64,000 bases of DNA from Margaritifera margaritifera (lineage: Eukaryota > Mollusca > Bivalvia > Unionida > Margaritiferidae), in NCBI GenBank assembly GCA_029931535.1, contig JAQPZY010001301.1:1612001-1676000 (forward strand), written 5' to 3'. The notes below the pieces were generated by a model that worked only from the letters and a program-made list of their open reading frames with translations, searched no databases and was not told the origin of the DNA. Shown here piece after piece: positions 42,919 to 56,544 of this stretch. The translations under genes and the position numbers were made by a program. Position 1 is the first letter of the stretch, and each line of letters begins with the position of its first letter.

Positions 42919-45721
42919 TGTGGCAATGGCATCTTTGACACCACTTTCTTGTTCAGCTTAAAAAAAGAATGTCTGCCTTTATGTATGTTATATTTCCGTA
43001 TTTAGGCCTGATTCATAAAATGTTTTAGCGGACAACAACAACAGGGATTCAAATATTAACTTGCTTGTAGTTTTCTATATGAATCATCAAAAATGGTCAT
43101 TTACTGAGCTTACATGACCTGTTTCTATTCGATTTTGAGTATCATTCAAAGATATTCACTCTAAAAAAAACGGTAAAACGTTTAGGACTGAATTACATAT
43201 AATACTCACAAACAATTTAAAGTAATTACATTACGTCTCATCATACTCATAATCATTCTTGAAAATGATGGAGAAATCGAGGAATAAATGAGTGTTTATT
43301 TCAAACCGAAATGAGGTGATCATCAGTTTGTTATTGAGCTTGACTTCAAACTTGTCAAAGACACATAATAGTAGGTTAAAAATACCAGCGATAGATGGTT
43401 GGACACCTACTCATGCTTATTTTAATGCGTTATCCATACCACAGTCAGACGATTCTGGATCTGTCTTCGTATACCAGTCTGAGTATACATATTTTCTTCG
43501 GTCACTCTACTTCTGATTTCCTACTACATGTATTTACATAATTCTTCTAGATATTGCATTCCATTTCTGATAGTAAATCACAATTGGGTAATTGTAACTG
43601 TCACTTAAACATTTGCAACTTTTGGATATAGAAGGTGCATCAGAGAAATGGATATAACATTCGATAAACATCCTTCCGTGCGCATGCCTCTCGTTTTTGA
43701 AGCTAGAAAATTGATGCATGTTTTTAATTATTGTGCAACATAGTAGATCACTCCTATTCCTCAGTCCTTTTTGATAACATATTTGGTGTTTTGTTTCCTT
43801 AAATAACCGCGCTGAAGACTGCGTGTTATAATTTAATGTAGATACTCTACCCTTCTCGCCTATTGTCATTCACAGGTTTTTATGGACCAGAGGGATTTTT
43901 GGCCAACCATTATTCCAAGCAGTCGGTTAACCGAGCATTTTCATATTCAAAAGTGTCATCACCGTATTTAAACACCACGTAAGTTTTCATCATATACACA
44001 GTTTTAAAACTGCCATGCATCTTGGTTGGTTCTCCTTAATCTACCTATCGATCCACTAAAGAGATGAAAAAAGCAGGTGAAGTTGTTATTGATCTTCAAC
44101 TTTTATACAAACACTTGAGTTTTTAAACATTTTTTGAGCTATCCTGTTATCTGCTATAATCTCGAGACCTCTACTGCGCACAAAATCTCCCTGTATTGAA
44201 AATAATATAAGTTGCTACTTAAGAGCTAAATGAAGCAGTCAACGTTAGCCAGAAAGGCACTTGAAAGGTTTTGGTCTTGTGCAGCAATACGAGCTTTGTG
44301 ACACAGTGCTAAACAATCAAACAAAAGTCCGAACGCGTTACCATGTATACAAATGAAGCAGCCAAAGCCAGCCATAAGGGCATTGTGATGGACCTGGTCC
44401 CATGTATGACTTGGATAAAGAGCCGCATGAAACGTGCAACACAAAAGGTCAGAAGTGAAAATAAATTTGTATTAGTATGTAGAAAAATATCCAAAAAGGA
44501 AATGTATCAACCCCTTTTGAGTTCCTTCCTGTGTACTGCCCACAAGGGATAGGCTTTAGGTCTGAGGTGTGCATTTTTCAAAAAGTGTTTATGAAATAAA
44601 ATAAATCAAATAACAATTTGCTTAAACAATGTTATAAAATAAATGGAATTCACCTTTTGCAAAATAGCATTCAGTGCACCTTGTTCTTGTCCTGCATCTC
44701 AGCTTTATGCACAAGATGAAAGGTAAATTCCTTATATTCAGGTGACATTGACATTTGACCCTTTCATTCACCCTCCCCCACCCCAAAACCAATAGTTTTT
44801 TTCCTTACCCGAATTGCAAGTCAGACACAGAGCTTGCCTGTGCTGTAGATTATTTGTAGTATTATGTCACAGTGAGCTTGTCCTTTGATCTCTTGATCCC
44901 GAAATAAAAAGGTTTATTCCATACCAGTGTGCAATCTATCCATTGTGGAGAAATCGTTTTTTTTTCTTCAGTCACAGTGACATTGACCGTTGAGACTTTG
45001 ATATCGAAATTGATAGATTGGTTACTGTACATGGTAGATAACCTTAGTAACTGAGCGGAAAATGACAGATGGATGGATATCGTAACATAAAACAATCCGA
45101 CTTATGCCGGGAGTATATAAAAAAAATTGCCTGACAACAGTCATATGCTTTTTTCACACAAAATGTTATATCTTTTATTTTAAACTTTCAACCAGCGCTA
45201 ATTAAGTAAGCAGAAAGAGTGGAAGTATCTCTATCAAACATAAAGAAGATTATACTTGAAACATTACAAGGATACAGTTTTACAATTTCAAAATTGTATT
45301 CAACATACATAGTAATTCTAATACATGTAAATCTATTCTGATATCCATAAGTTTAATAACTTCCTCCATTTTATCTCAGGGGCCGGTATACATATACAGT
45401 GAGTCCGGACATTGGCAATGGCGATCAAGTGGTACTTTTTGTTGATTCGTACAGCTCGAGTAATCTCAGTTACATTAAGATTAACGGTGCAGGTAAGCAT
45501 ACAATGCTAACTATGTTATCATGATAGAGATAAATAGGCTTATTCTTTATAAGTGTCCTTAGGATTGTAATTGGTAGAAACGTTACACATAGCTGAATTA
45601 GCTATTTAAATAACGCATGATGTTTTAATTCTTGTCAATAAGGCTTCGTTATTTTATCACAATTGTATGTAAAAAGCATTTTAAAAATAACAATGCCATT
45701 AAAGAACTGGTATCGCATTAA

Positions 45722-45800
<79 letters not shown>

Positions 45801-48800
45801 ACAAATGGCTAGTAAAAGTTAAGGTTCGTAAATTAACCATATTCCTACCAGTACTGAGAAAGGGCATTACAGAAGAGTTCATCAGAATATTGCCAGGATT
45901 ATTTCTGTCGGAACGCAGTAATATTTCCTGTTCATCAGCAGTTCATTATTTCAAGAAATAATATGAAAGCCATTGCATTATCATGACAATTTAAGCAAGT
46001 GTGGCACTTGAGACATTTTTGCCGCCAAATATACCTTAAAGTCGATTGTATCTAAAAGAAAAATCCGGCCTTCAATCTTGTTACCACTGCAGTATTAATC
46101 TTATTTCCAAATTCTAAACCATATTGCCAATTTTTGAAGGTCACGCTTAACAGATAATCAAGATAGAAACCGAAATTAAATCATACCATATCCGCTTTGT
46201 CCAGATACTTAAAGTTGAACTAAGTTATCTTTCTTTCTTTTCTGGTAATATCACAACGACACATCTCGTTCCTATATTTGCTGGGATATACACGTTTTCA
46301 TTGGAATCTACATTCCTGAGTTTGCATCAATATTTCTCCAGCTACTAACCTTGTGCAGGTTTATAATTATTTGGATGGATAGAACCTGATAATGTATGCA
46401 TACACGATTCTTTATTTTGTTAAATGGTAATTCGGTTTGTTTTGCCACATAACTTCAAAGATTTTTCTTTTCTTTTTTATTGGTTTGAATGTCACTTTTA
46501 CACATTATTGGCTATATAATACCTAGGAAATGGGAGTTAGACACACCGATGAAGCAGACCCGAGCTGATCTGGGCGTGTATTGAGTCCGGCGCTCTACCA
46601 ACTGAGCTACCGTGGCTCCCCAGCTTGGAAAGAATGAGGATAGACCAATAAACTTGTTCCCTGTCAATGTCTGAGACATACACACACAAAAATGGAATTT
46701 GGAAATATATCAGTGTTATGAAATGATGCGTGTATGTGTGAATTTCATGTGTTATATTGGTCTGTGTAATTTGACTCACGAGCTTAAAAATACTAAATCA
46801 CATTTGCAATCCCAGTCAACATATAGGTCGAGGTCAGAACGTATCATTTTGTCTCAACATATGTCCCTCACAGAGGTTGATAAGCTTTATTTTGTAATGA
46901 CTGTAGGCATTATAGATTACATGAAATAAAACTCGTGACCAAAATCGGTTTATTCTTTACCCATGATTGTTATAAAAAGTACCACATAATCTTTTCCATG
47001 CATCTACACGGACAAAACATACACATATAACAGACAGATCAAATTTCAATACAAGTGAAATGCCAGTTATACGTCAAAGATACTGCAGCCTCAATGAGAA
47101 TACGGCAGACTTTCTTTGTTCCAATGATTGTGAAACTTGAGGCCGATTTTTCCTAAACTGATATACCTGCTGCACTCATATTTTATGAGCATAATAAGAA
47201 AGCTTTATTGCTTGAGTTGTTTTTCGTCCTTCGAGTTCGAAGAGGACCATGACATCACTATCTGGTTTGGTCTCTGTGAGCACGTGAGATGCTAATCAGG
47301 CCAATTTGTTGGGGTTGCTTGATCTACAGAGAAAGTTCTATAGTTCCGAGATTTACGCTATTCGCGCTTCTGCACTGCATCTGCAATTCTCCTCAGTTCA
47401 TAGTCTGTAGCTCCAGTATGGATGAGACTGCGACAGGTGGAACGACCCCGTGCAACATCTTCCCAATACTCAGGATCAGTGTTGAAGTGTTTGAAGGATG
47501 ACTTAAAGGATTATTTGAAACGTTTCTTCTGATCTCCCTGAGATCGCCTTCCCTCCTTGCCGTTGAAGACCTTCTTTGATAGTCGCTCGTCTGACATGCT
47601 GGTGACTTTATCTGCCCATTTCAGCTGTGATTTCACCAACAGAGTGTGGATGTTTGGAATACCTTAATGTCTGGGAACTTGTCCTATCATCTTATTCTCA
47701 TGCGTTTACTCTGACATCCCATATAACAATGATTCACGTTCTTGACGCGGCGTATGTACACTGTCCATGTTTTGCAGGCATAAAGCAGGGTCGGCAACAC
47801 ATTGGCTTTGTAAACCTTTAGTTTTGCTTGCAGACTGATGCCTCTCCGTCCCCACACATTTGTGCGTATTCTGCTGAACACCACACATGGTTTGGCAATT
47901 CTGGCGTTGGTTTCGTCATCAATGTGGACTGCACTTGACAGTGTACTGCCAAAGTAGTTGAACTTGTCCACTACGTGAAGAGTTTGGCCATTCACTGTGA
48001 TGGTAGACTCTACATAAAGTTTTCCTAGTGCAGTTTGGCGCATCACCTCTTCCTTCGTGATGTTGATTGTGTGAGCAAAGTTGTCACAAGCTGAAGAGAG
48101 ATGGCATATACTCTGTTGCATGTTAGACTAAGGTTTAGCATTCAGGGAACAGTCGTCAGCAAACATATCATGAACGGTCATTTTCTGTACCTTCGGCTTT
48201 GCCTGTAGTCTCCTCAAATTGAAAAGCTTCCTATAAGTCCGGTATCGGATGTTAATACCAGTGTTATAGTCATGGCGGCATGTGTGCAAATGGCAAATAA
48301 CATCATCCTGAAAGGAGTTTTGACACATAGTCTTGCTTAACACCATTGGTGACTGAGAATGGTTCAGACGACTCACCGTCGTCCGCAACGCAAAAAAGCT
48401 TACCATTGTAGGCTTGCCTAACCATTACGATGAATGTCTCCTATCAATCAAATTGTGTCATGGTCTTCCAGAGGCTCACGAGCGACTGTGTCAGGTCGAC
48501 GAAAATCGAGTACAGGTTGGAGTTCTGTTCGTGGCATTTCTTCTGCAGTTGATGAGCTGCAAATTCCGTGTATATTGTCCCTTGTCTTTTCCTGAATCCA
48601 CACTGACTCTCAAGCGTGAGTCCATGATCGAAATAATGCAAAAGGCGATTCAGCAGAATTCTAGCGAGGATTCTACCGGCTACTGACAGTAAAATGATGC
48701 CTCAATGGTTGTCACAGGATTATTTGTTACCTTTCCGCTTGTATAAGTGGACGATGGATGCATCCTGGGGATAAAGTTCCTTGAATGCACATTGACTGGA

Positions 48801-51800
48801 AACGTTCGGTCATTTTGTGACCCATGTGCAAGTCTCCGGCTTTGAAAACTTCTCTTGGTATAGTGTATGTTCCTGGTGCTTTGCTAGTTGACAACAGGTC
48901 AGTTGCTTTCTCAGTTTTAGTCAGAGTTGGAGGATCAGCAAGTGACATGTTGATTTCGACTTAAGGCAGTTGATTAAATGCCTCCTCACTGTTAGATGAT
49001 TGCTGATTGAGGATGGTGTTAAAGTGTTCTGCCCATCTCTATTGTGTCTTTTCTTTATCCGTGAGCAGTGCGATGCTATCAGCACTCAGTATTAGAGATG
49101 TTCCTGATGACTATGGCACGTAGATTGTCTTCAAAACATAATATAAGTTCTTCATGTCAATCGTGTCTGCATATGACTGAATCTCATATGCCTTCTTGCT
49201 CAGCCATGAGTTTTGCAACTCAATGAATTTGCATTGGATAGTTTTCTTGATGTTGTTGAAGGCTGCCTTCTTAGATGATGAAGAGCTTTTCTCTAAGCAG
49301 GACTTTGGAACCGATGTGTTTCAATTGTCTCCATATGTCAGCATCGTTCTCAGCAAATCAGCTTTGATATGTATGTGTAGTGGGACTTAGGCTATTTGAT
49401 GCAGCCGAGTACACAGTGTCTCCCAATGATGGCAGTTTTCTCGACGCACTCGGAGTTCGCATGAATTGTTATTAGTTGCCTGCACAGTTCTTCAACAAAC
49501 GCCTGTTTCACATTCTCATATTTCACTTTCGAGACACTGAGGTATATGGGCGTACATTTGCCGTGTGGTCGTCTGCTATGCTGAACCCGAAGACTTTGAG
49601 TGTGTCCAGCATCCTGCAGCATTCTGCAGTTCTCATGGTCTTCGTCACTCGGGCATCTATCTGTCGCTTCTCCTGACGATGATGTAGGCAGTGCCATGTC
49701 AGTGCTTGGAGCACATGTTGATTATGTTGCGGTTTGGGGCAGGTGGAAAACTGCGTTGTCGCTAAGAAGGTCGTGTTCAGCGCATATCCTCTGTAGGAGG
49801 AGTCCGTTGTTGTTGCATTTGCCGATGCCATTTTTGCCGATGACTCATGGCCATGTATAGTCATCTTCGTCGACTCTAGCATTGAAATCACCGAGGATGA
49901 TGAGCCTTTCTTTGTTTGGCACTTCTACGATAAGAGATTCCAGGTCTTTATAAAATGTTTATTTGATTTCATCTGGTTAGGTCATAGTGGGTGCATAATC
50001 ACTGATAGTTGCGTGTCTTTAGGAGTCTGGTTTGCATGATTCTATCATTCACGCCCTTTGGGAGATTTGAGAGCTTGATGACTGGCTTTGATGTAATGGC
50101 AAACCTCACACCAGCTTCATGTCGCTATTCTTTTTATTTTTTTATTTTTTTTTGGAATTTTTTTTTTGTACGGGGTGTGTGTGTTTTGGCCACTCCAGAA
50201 AAAGCATAGCCGGTTCCTAATTCAGTGAGTTCTCATTACACAGATAGGCGAGTTTCACTCAGTGCCGTTGTGTGATGTTGAATTTGGCCAGTTTTCTATC
50301 AACTAGAGTTGTTCTTCTCTTTGGTAAATATGTTGATGTACTATCCATTAATGCGAGCACATTCATGTTACCGATGGTGTGTGGCGTCACCTTTGTCTTC
50401 TTGTGTGATTTTCGAATGTTAAGGCGAAATTCCCATCAACTGCGGTATTTTCACAAGGATTAACGTGAAGCATGGGGTTGCCACGTTACTTGTGTCATTT
50501 TCGAATGTTAAGGCGAAATCCCCATCAACCGCAGTATTTTGACCAGGAAGCATGGGGTTGCCGCCTTTCACTCCTGCTTCGGTCCTCTTGAGTATATATC
50601 ATGCCTAGGCGCCTAGTTTCCCTTGAACGATTTATTAGTTGTTATTAGTTTTGTATTTTGTTTTCAAAGAAAGTTAAAATACCAGTCCAAACCTTCACAT
50701 TTAATAAATATATGCTACAAGGAATAAAACATTCTACATTGATACTAGCCACGTTTTAATCCGCTAAATGCTAACCAAGACACCACCAGACAGAGTTCAG
50801 TTGCATGCATTCAAATTGGTGTATGTCCGAGGGGGCAAATCTTTTAATATAGTTAATTTATATAGACTACATTTTTTTTCGCTCTCATATACATATTAAA
50901 GCGGGGCTGTTTATTGCGTGCTTAATGTATAAAAGAAAGTCCGTGATTATTTTCAATTTCAAATTTTCAGTATTATATATAGTCATATTATCATGATATT
51001 TTCTGAGATACTTTTCATTATGAAAAAAAAAATCATAAAAATATGCCATCACGAAGTAATAATGCTTTATATGAAAAGCTAAGCAATTACGTGTTCGACT
51101 ACGTATCTAAAGCCCTGTTCGATCTTGCACACATTTATTAATTGCCAATAAAGGTCAGCACAAGGTTCATCTCAGAGTTCAATTAACTATGAGGATAATT
51201 AATACTTATGTAACTGTTCAACGCTATGATTATGCATTTATCATTTAGTTTGTCAAACTAGCAAGTATATGATTCTATGTTGAATAATTTGCCGATATAT
51301 CATGTTTTCATAAACGGGTAGCATTTCTAAACTACAAGCATATTATATGTAAACATTGTACATTAGAAGAAAAATTGGAAAAGAGAAAGAAGGAGAGAGA
51401 GAGAGAGAGATATGTAATTTTAATTAATATAATTCGTTTTACCAATTATAGTACCTGTATTGAGATATCCTACGTACCGGAGGTCTGAATGAAGGCAGCC
51501 GATAAAAGTTCATGTTTTCGGAATTTTAGACCCTCTTACTTTGTAATTCCTATCACGAAAAGCGGTGTTTTATTTTAGGGAGCTTTATCGCAACGATATA
51601 TTCCGATTGATGTTTTCAGTGGAATACATATTATTTCATGCTCGCAGACGGAATGAGACCGTTATGGACCATTGGCTATATTGTATGTAATGCATTAGAA
51701 ATTTGTAGTAAAGAAGACAGGGTACCAGACTACGGATACATAGCACCATGACGGACATATTGGATATGCCAAGTTTTCAGTATATAGATTTCCTTTTTCA

Positions 51801-54147
51801 GAAAAGTGAAAGGTGTATTTGTATTGTTAAATGCAATAAACTCAACTGACATCGTAAATGTGCCTATCAGATCTATTTATTGTAAATAAATCCTGTTTTT
51901 TAATATAAACGACAAGCATAGTGTACATGTTTCAAAACTAAATTAGTTTAACCAACAACAAAAAAACAACATATTTCTAAATGCTTCCAAAACGGAATAC
52001 ATAGTTATAAGCAACATGTAGAAATATAGCAAACGGAGTTAAATGTTTTCGGCAACGCTACGCTATATGCAGTTCCAAATTAATTTAGTGTATGCTACAT
52101 CAAGGAAAAACTTATGAGAAATATAACAAAATATAAACAAGGAAACTGTAAAGTAACACTTACGATATGAGCATAAAATAGTTTCTCAGTCCCTCGTAAA
52201 AGTATTTGATTCTATTAAAAAATCAGTTTTCCCGCTCCAGTTTATCAATTGGATACTGTTTGAGTTACAACTATTTGAGGACTTTTCTCCCCTACGGTAG
52301 CATAGTGGTTGACAATGTAAGAACATTGAACATACACAGTTTGCTGTGTGTAAACATTTTCCTGAGCACTAGGGAAAAAGTTTTAATTCTATCACAGATT
52401 ATTGAATTCGCTTCTTGAAAGAGTTTTAAATTTCTCAGATAGTAATGAAGTAAATCCCAAAGAGTTTGGATGCATACCTCACACATTTGCCTTGACATAA
52501 ATCATGCAAATCCTTGAATAGCAGTTTTCTCGAGTTATCTGTAGTCTTTATTGTAATGTCTGCTTTATATTTTCTCGATTATGTAAAGTCTGAACTGTTA
52601 AATTGAAGTAAGTGGAATACATTACTTTGACCTACTGCTTGTAAATAGTTGATGTTTCCAACTGTTGTTCTTCATTTTTAGATCACCTGTCTCAAGGCCA
52701 AGTACTATTATGGTATCGTCATGTGTATCATACTTGTGTAAATGTAAATATCATAAAGATCTCGAATGAGTTTATTCTTAATGAAGTGATCTTGTATCTG
52801 GTTGCTAGAACTTGTGAACACTCTAGAGACCCATATGTTTTATCAGATTTGCTGAGATCGGATATGGAAGCTTATATCATCACTATATTGGAGTTTGATT
52901 ATGAGAAACATTCACTCATGTTTTTGAGGTAATCTTGCATGCAATATTTCTGATCAGACTTTCTTCAAACTTGGTATGTAAGCTTGTATCATCCAATCTT
53001 AGATGATTTCGATTAGGACTGATTGACAGAGCTGTAAACACTCAAGGGAGGTCATATTTCTGCCGAAAGATTGATTATACGTCTTATATATTTTTATGTC
53101 ATCAAGGTCTCCGCCGGCCTGCCGACATAAATTCCGAACCCCTGGGCATAGTCATGGGCCCCAAAAACTAGTGTATTTTTTATTATTATTTATAACAACC
53201 TGTGTACAATTTTGCATGTAAAACCTGTTGTCATATACCATACCTTTGACTCTTGCAATGAATAAATTTTAATATTTACTGCAAAGATTAATTTAGTTTT
53301 TATAACTGAGTTGACGGTGGCCCGTTATAAATCGCCGAGCCCCTGGTCATTTGATCCCCTCCCCTCCGATGGACCTGTTCCTCCGATAAGCTCGATAGTG
53401 AGTAGCAGCAACGCATATTAACATTGTGATACTGAAGCTGACTAACTGCGCTGTTTACCACTCCAGGCCTATTTCTCATTAGATTATTAAGAGATCTGGT
53501 AAGTTAGATAATTGTTTGTATTATACACTTATCAATTTTTTTTACTGTATCAACATAATCTTAAACGAGACTGGAACTACTTTTTCATCGACGTTTCCCA
53601 GTTCAACTGAACAAGCGCAAATAACTATGATGTAGCCTCACTTGACATGCAAGAGAAATGAGTAGCATTTTCTGTAACAAATTTGTATCGTCAAGTTCTA
53701 ACAATTTTTCCAATCCCGTTGTAAAAAACTTTCAAAATAATCCTGTCATTTCCATGCCAAGTTCCATTGGGAGCCTCTCACAATGTCCCGCCAGAAACAG
53801 TTCAATCGTTATTAGATTGGCCTCAGAGAGAAACTTTCAGTGATATTCAGTTGTTGAAATCTTCGGTGGTGCAAAATTTAAAACTGCACAATAAATGTAA
53901 ATAACATATATGGGTCTGCTGCCCTCATGCGTGTAAGAATTTGTGTCACTAACAGTGATCCTAGTGACAATGAGTGACTGTAGTTTCACGCGCTTCATTC
54001 GTAAAGTGCGATATTTTAGGGAATCTCAGCTGTTCTCTATGTAATTATGTCTATGATTTAAGACGAAGCTCGTATTAAAAAGATTGAAAAGTTAAGCAGT
54101 CTTTTGTTTTTCAGTTAAGTGTTGATTTTATTAAAATATCTGACAAT

Positions 54148-54207
<60 letters not shown>

Positions 54208-54410
54208 CAACATCATCATTATCTTAGTAATCCGATCTTGATTGCTAGTTCACGTCTTTTTGCCAGTATCAGAAAATAGGGATCATGACGAGATGCGAAA
54301 TGTCTCGTCATGATCCAGATTTTCTGATGCTGACAACTCGACGTGATCTAGCAATCAAGATCATATTACTAAGATTACACACACACACACACACACACAT
54401 ACATACACAC

Positions 54411-54468
<58 letters not shown>

Positions 54469-54854
54469 CGCTCGTGAAATGTAAAGAGGTTTAATGCTAA
54501 TGCATGCAATTTTATATTCAATCCATGTATACATGTAGCATAGTGCATGTAAATACTTGCCAGATTTAGCTTTTTAGAATGCAAGAGACGGTACCCATGA
54601 TAAATCACATATTTGGGGTTATACAGAGTTCTTCCCCTTGCTAAAAGTATTACAAACAGATTTGTACCAACAACAAAAAATAAATAAAAAAAAAATAATA
54701 ATAATAATAATTTTACAATACATGATGCAAACATCTCTCTATGGAAACTTTAATAGTACAAAATGTATAATTAAAAATAGAAGAATACATTATTGAATGT
54801 AATGAATGGTTTGTAATTTAAGCAATACTCTAAATCTACTCTACATTCATTATA

Positions 54855-54885
<31 letters not shown>

Positions 54886-56461
54886 GTATAAGTCTAGTGT
54901 GTAAAATACCAGTGAATTATTACAACCCGTTGATGAAGAAGTTATTTTACGAATATAAGCTGTGCAGGAATTTACTAATAATACGTTGTAAATTCTATGA
55001 TGAACAATTCAATGTGTCTCTAATCCACATCAATAAAGGCATATAAACATGACGGTTTCCTTACAGATTTAATTAGCTGCAAAAATAAAATCTGGTTTTA
55101 TAAGAACATAGTTTTGTCAAAACCAAGTCCAAGTTTATAAATTTGTTCCGTTGGGTGAAATAGATTTTAACAGTTAATATTGCCATATTAAAAAAGTACC
55201 TGAAATATTTGTCATTTACATGTCACTACATATATTTTGCATTATTGTAAAGCATTTGATATATTCAGTGCATTACTCAAACAAAATAACCCAGAATGTT
55301 TTCCTCCTAAAGCAATTCCAAATTTAATAACTATATAACTCATTACCTTAAAAACATTCCTGACAAATTATATAGTCGATTTAGACCGATCAGTTGGTGG
55401 GAATGTTCTGGACACAAGTCCAACACCGCTGAAACACCACAACTGCTTCGAATGGGGACCCAAATAGTGTGCAAGTAATGACTACACGGCGGTCACCTGG
55501 TGAGGCTTTGAACACAGTTATGAATCAGAGTCTAGGATCAAGGGGCCAGTAAGATGTCCAACTGACAATACTAGTTGTATAAATTACTTGCCTTTTTAAT
55601 GCCGAAGATGTGTTTCTAAAATCAAGTAAAGACGATACATAACGCTAACATAATCGACATTGTAGGAACTATGTGCTCCAAGCTCGTTTTTCCACTTTAC
55701 ATTTTCAACATGTGCCCCAATTTGAATTAGGGTGTTGACGTAAGTAAACCACCCAATTGCATGATATCAGGTCCATTTGGGCCTCAAGTTTAAATAAAAA
55801 ACTAAACTTTATTGTTGCTGGTAATCTTAATACCTTCTTTGAGAAATGTTCTTCAACCACACAAAATATAGCATCTTCAGGTGCATGGGCAGCTGCGAGA
55901 TGGACATATGTCGTTTTCAGAAATAAAACTTGTCTTAATCTATCAGATATGTATGTGTTAAAGTCCCCATGGCGAAATTTGTCTCACTACACTACAACGC
56001 ATCTGCAGAAGTAGGATATGAACTTATAGATGGGGAGGGTTTAGGGTGAAAATTTTCATACATTTCATACGTTGACGCAATATCAGTGGCAAGTGCCTCT
56101 AGCATTGTCCCACTTTTGGATTTCATCCTTTTCAAATTGCATGCAGGTCTTTCATGGAAGTTGATACTCATTTTAATTAAATGCAATACCTACAGAATCA
56201 GTCTCATTGTGTTGTTACTATATCCAATGGTTTGATTAAATATTTATGAGTCTATTTAAAAGTTTGAAAATTATCTCTACAGGCTGAATGCTAGTTCCGT
56301 GCATTAAATGGTGCTTCTTACCACTCGACTTTTATTTTCCCTTCCCAATAAAGTATATAAGTTTATTCATTTAGTTGCAAGAATGTATTTATATCTTTTT
56401 AGGTTTGATTTAAGTTCCCTCTGAAACATTTCTATTGAATATGAGCTTACAGTATATATAC

Positions 56462-56544
<83 letters not shown>

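Larger units (their letters stand above)
47205..50640 (-). mobile_element. Decayed non-LTR retrotransposon with AP-endonuclease and reverse transcriptase (minus strand)
   Basis: Read on the minus strand from about 50640 the order is: a 5' region with a tandem duplication, endonuclease pieces ([14 protein letters not shown] near 50060, then [12 protein letters not shown] near 49820, then [13 protein letters not shown] near 49650), RT pieces ([20 protein letters not shown] at about 48870, [13 protein letters not shown] at about 48610, FVDLTQS at about 48500, FADD at about 48150), and a conserved C-terminal region (47687-48121). A tail follows with [18 protein letters not shown] near 47390. This matches the widespread LINE family often mis-annotated as craniofacial development protein 2-like. 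Frameshifts and stops occur throughout. It is almost full length, and the insertion is specific to the B-C interval. Confidence 0.85.

Noticed and set aside
44226..44552. Overlapping open frames on both strands in intron 5B
   Set aside because: No recognised motif, no counterpart in unit A, and no splice-compatible phase with the neighbouring exons.
46530..46625. Functional tRNA gene on the minus strand
   Set aside because: A good A box, but no intact B box or closable acceptor stem, and it has a paralogous SINE-like relative at 31236-31345.
47687..48121. Host gene resembling craniofacial development protein 2
   Set aside because: The similarity is to a LINE endonuclease/RT ORF often mis-annotated under that name; frameshifts and the flanking RT segments show a retroelement.
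52723..52932. 69-codon frame
   Set aside because: It lies inside a dispersed non-coding repeat also found at 440-1000, where the frame is not kept.
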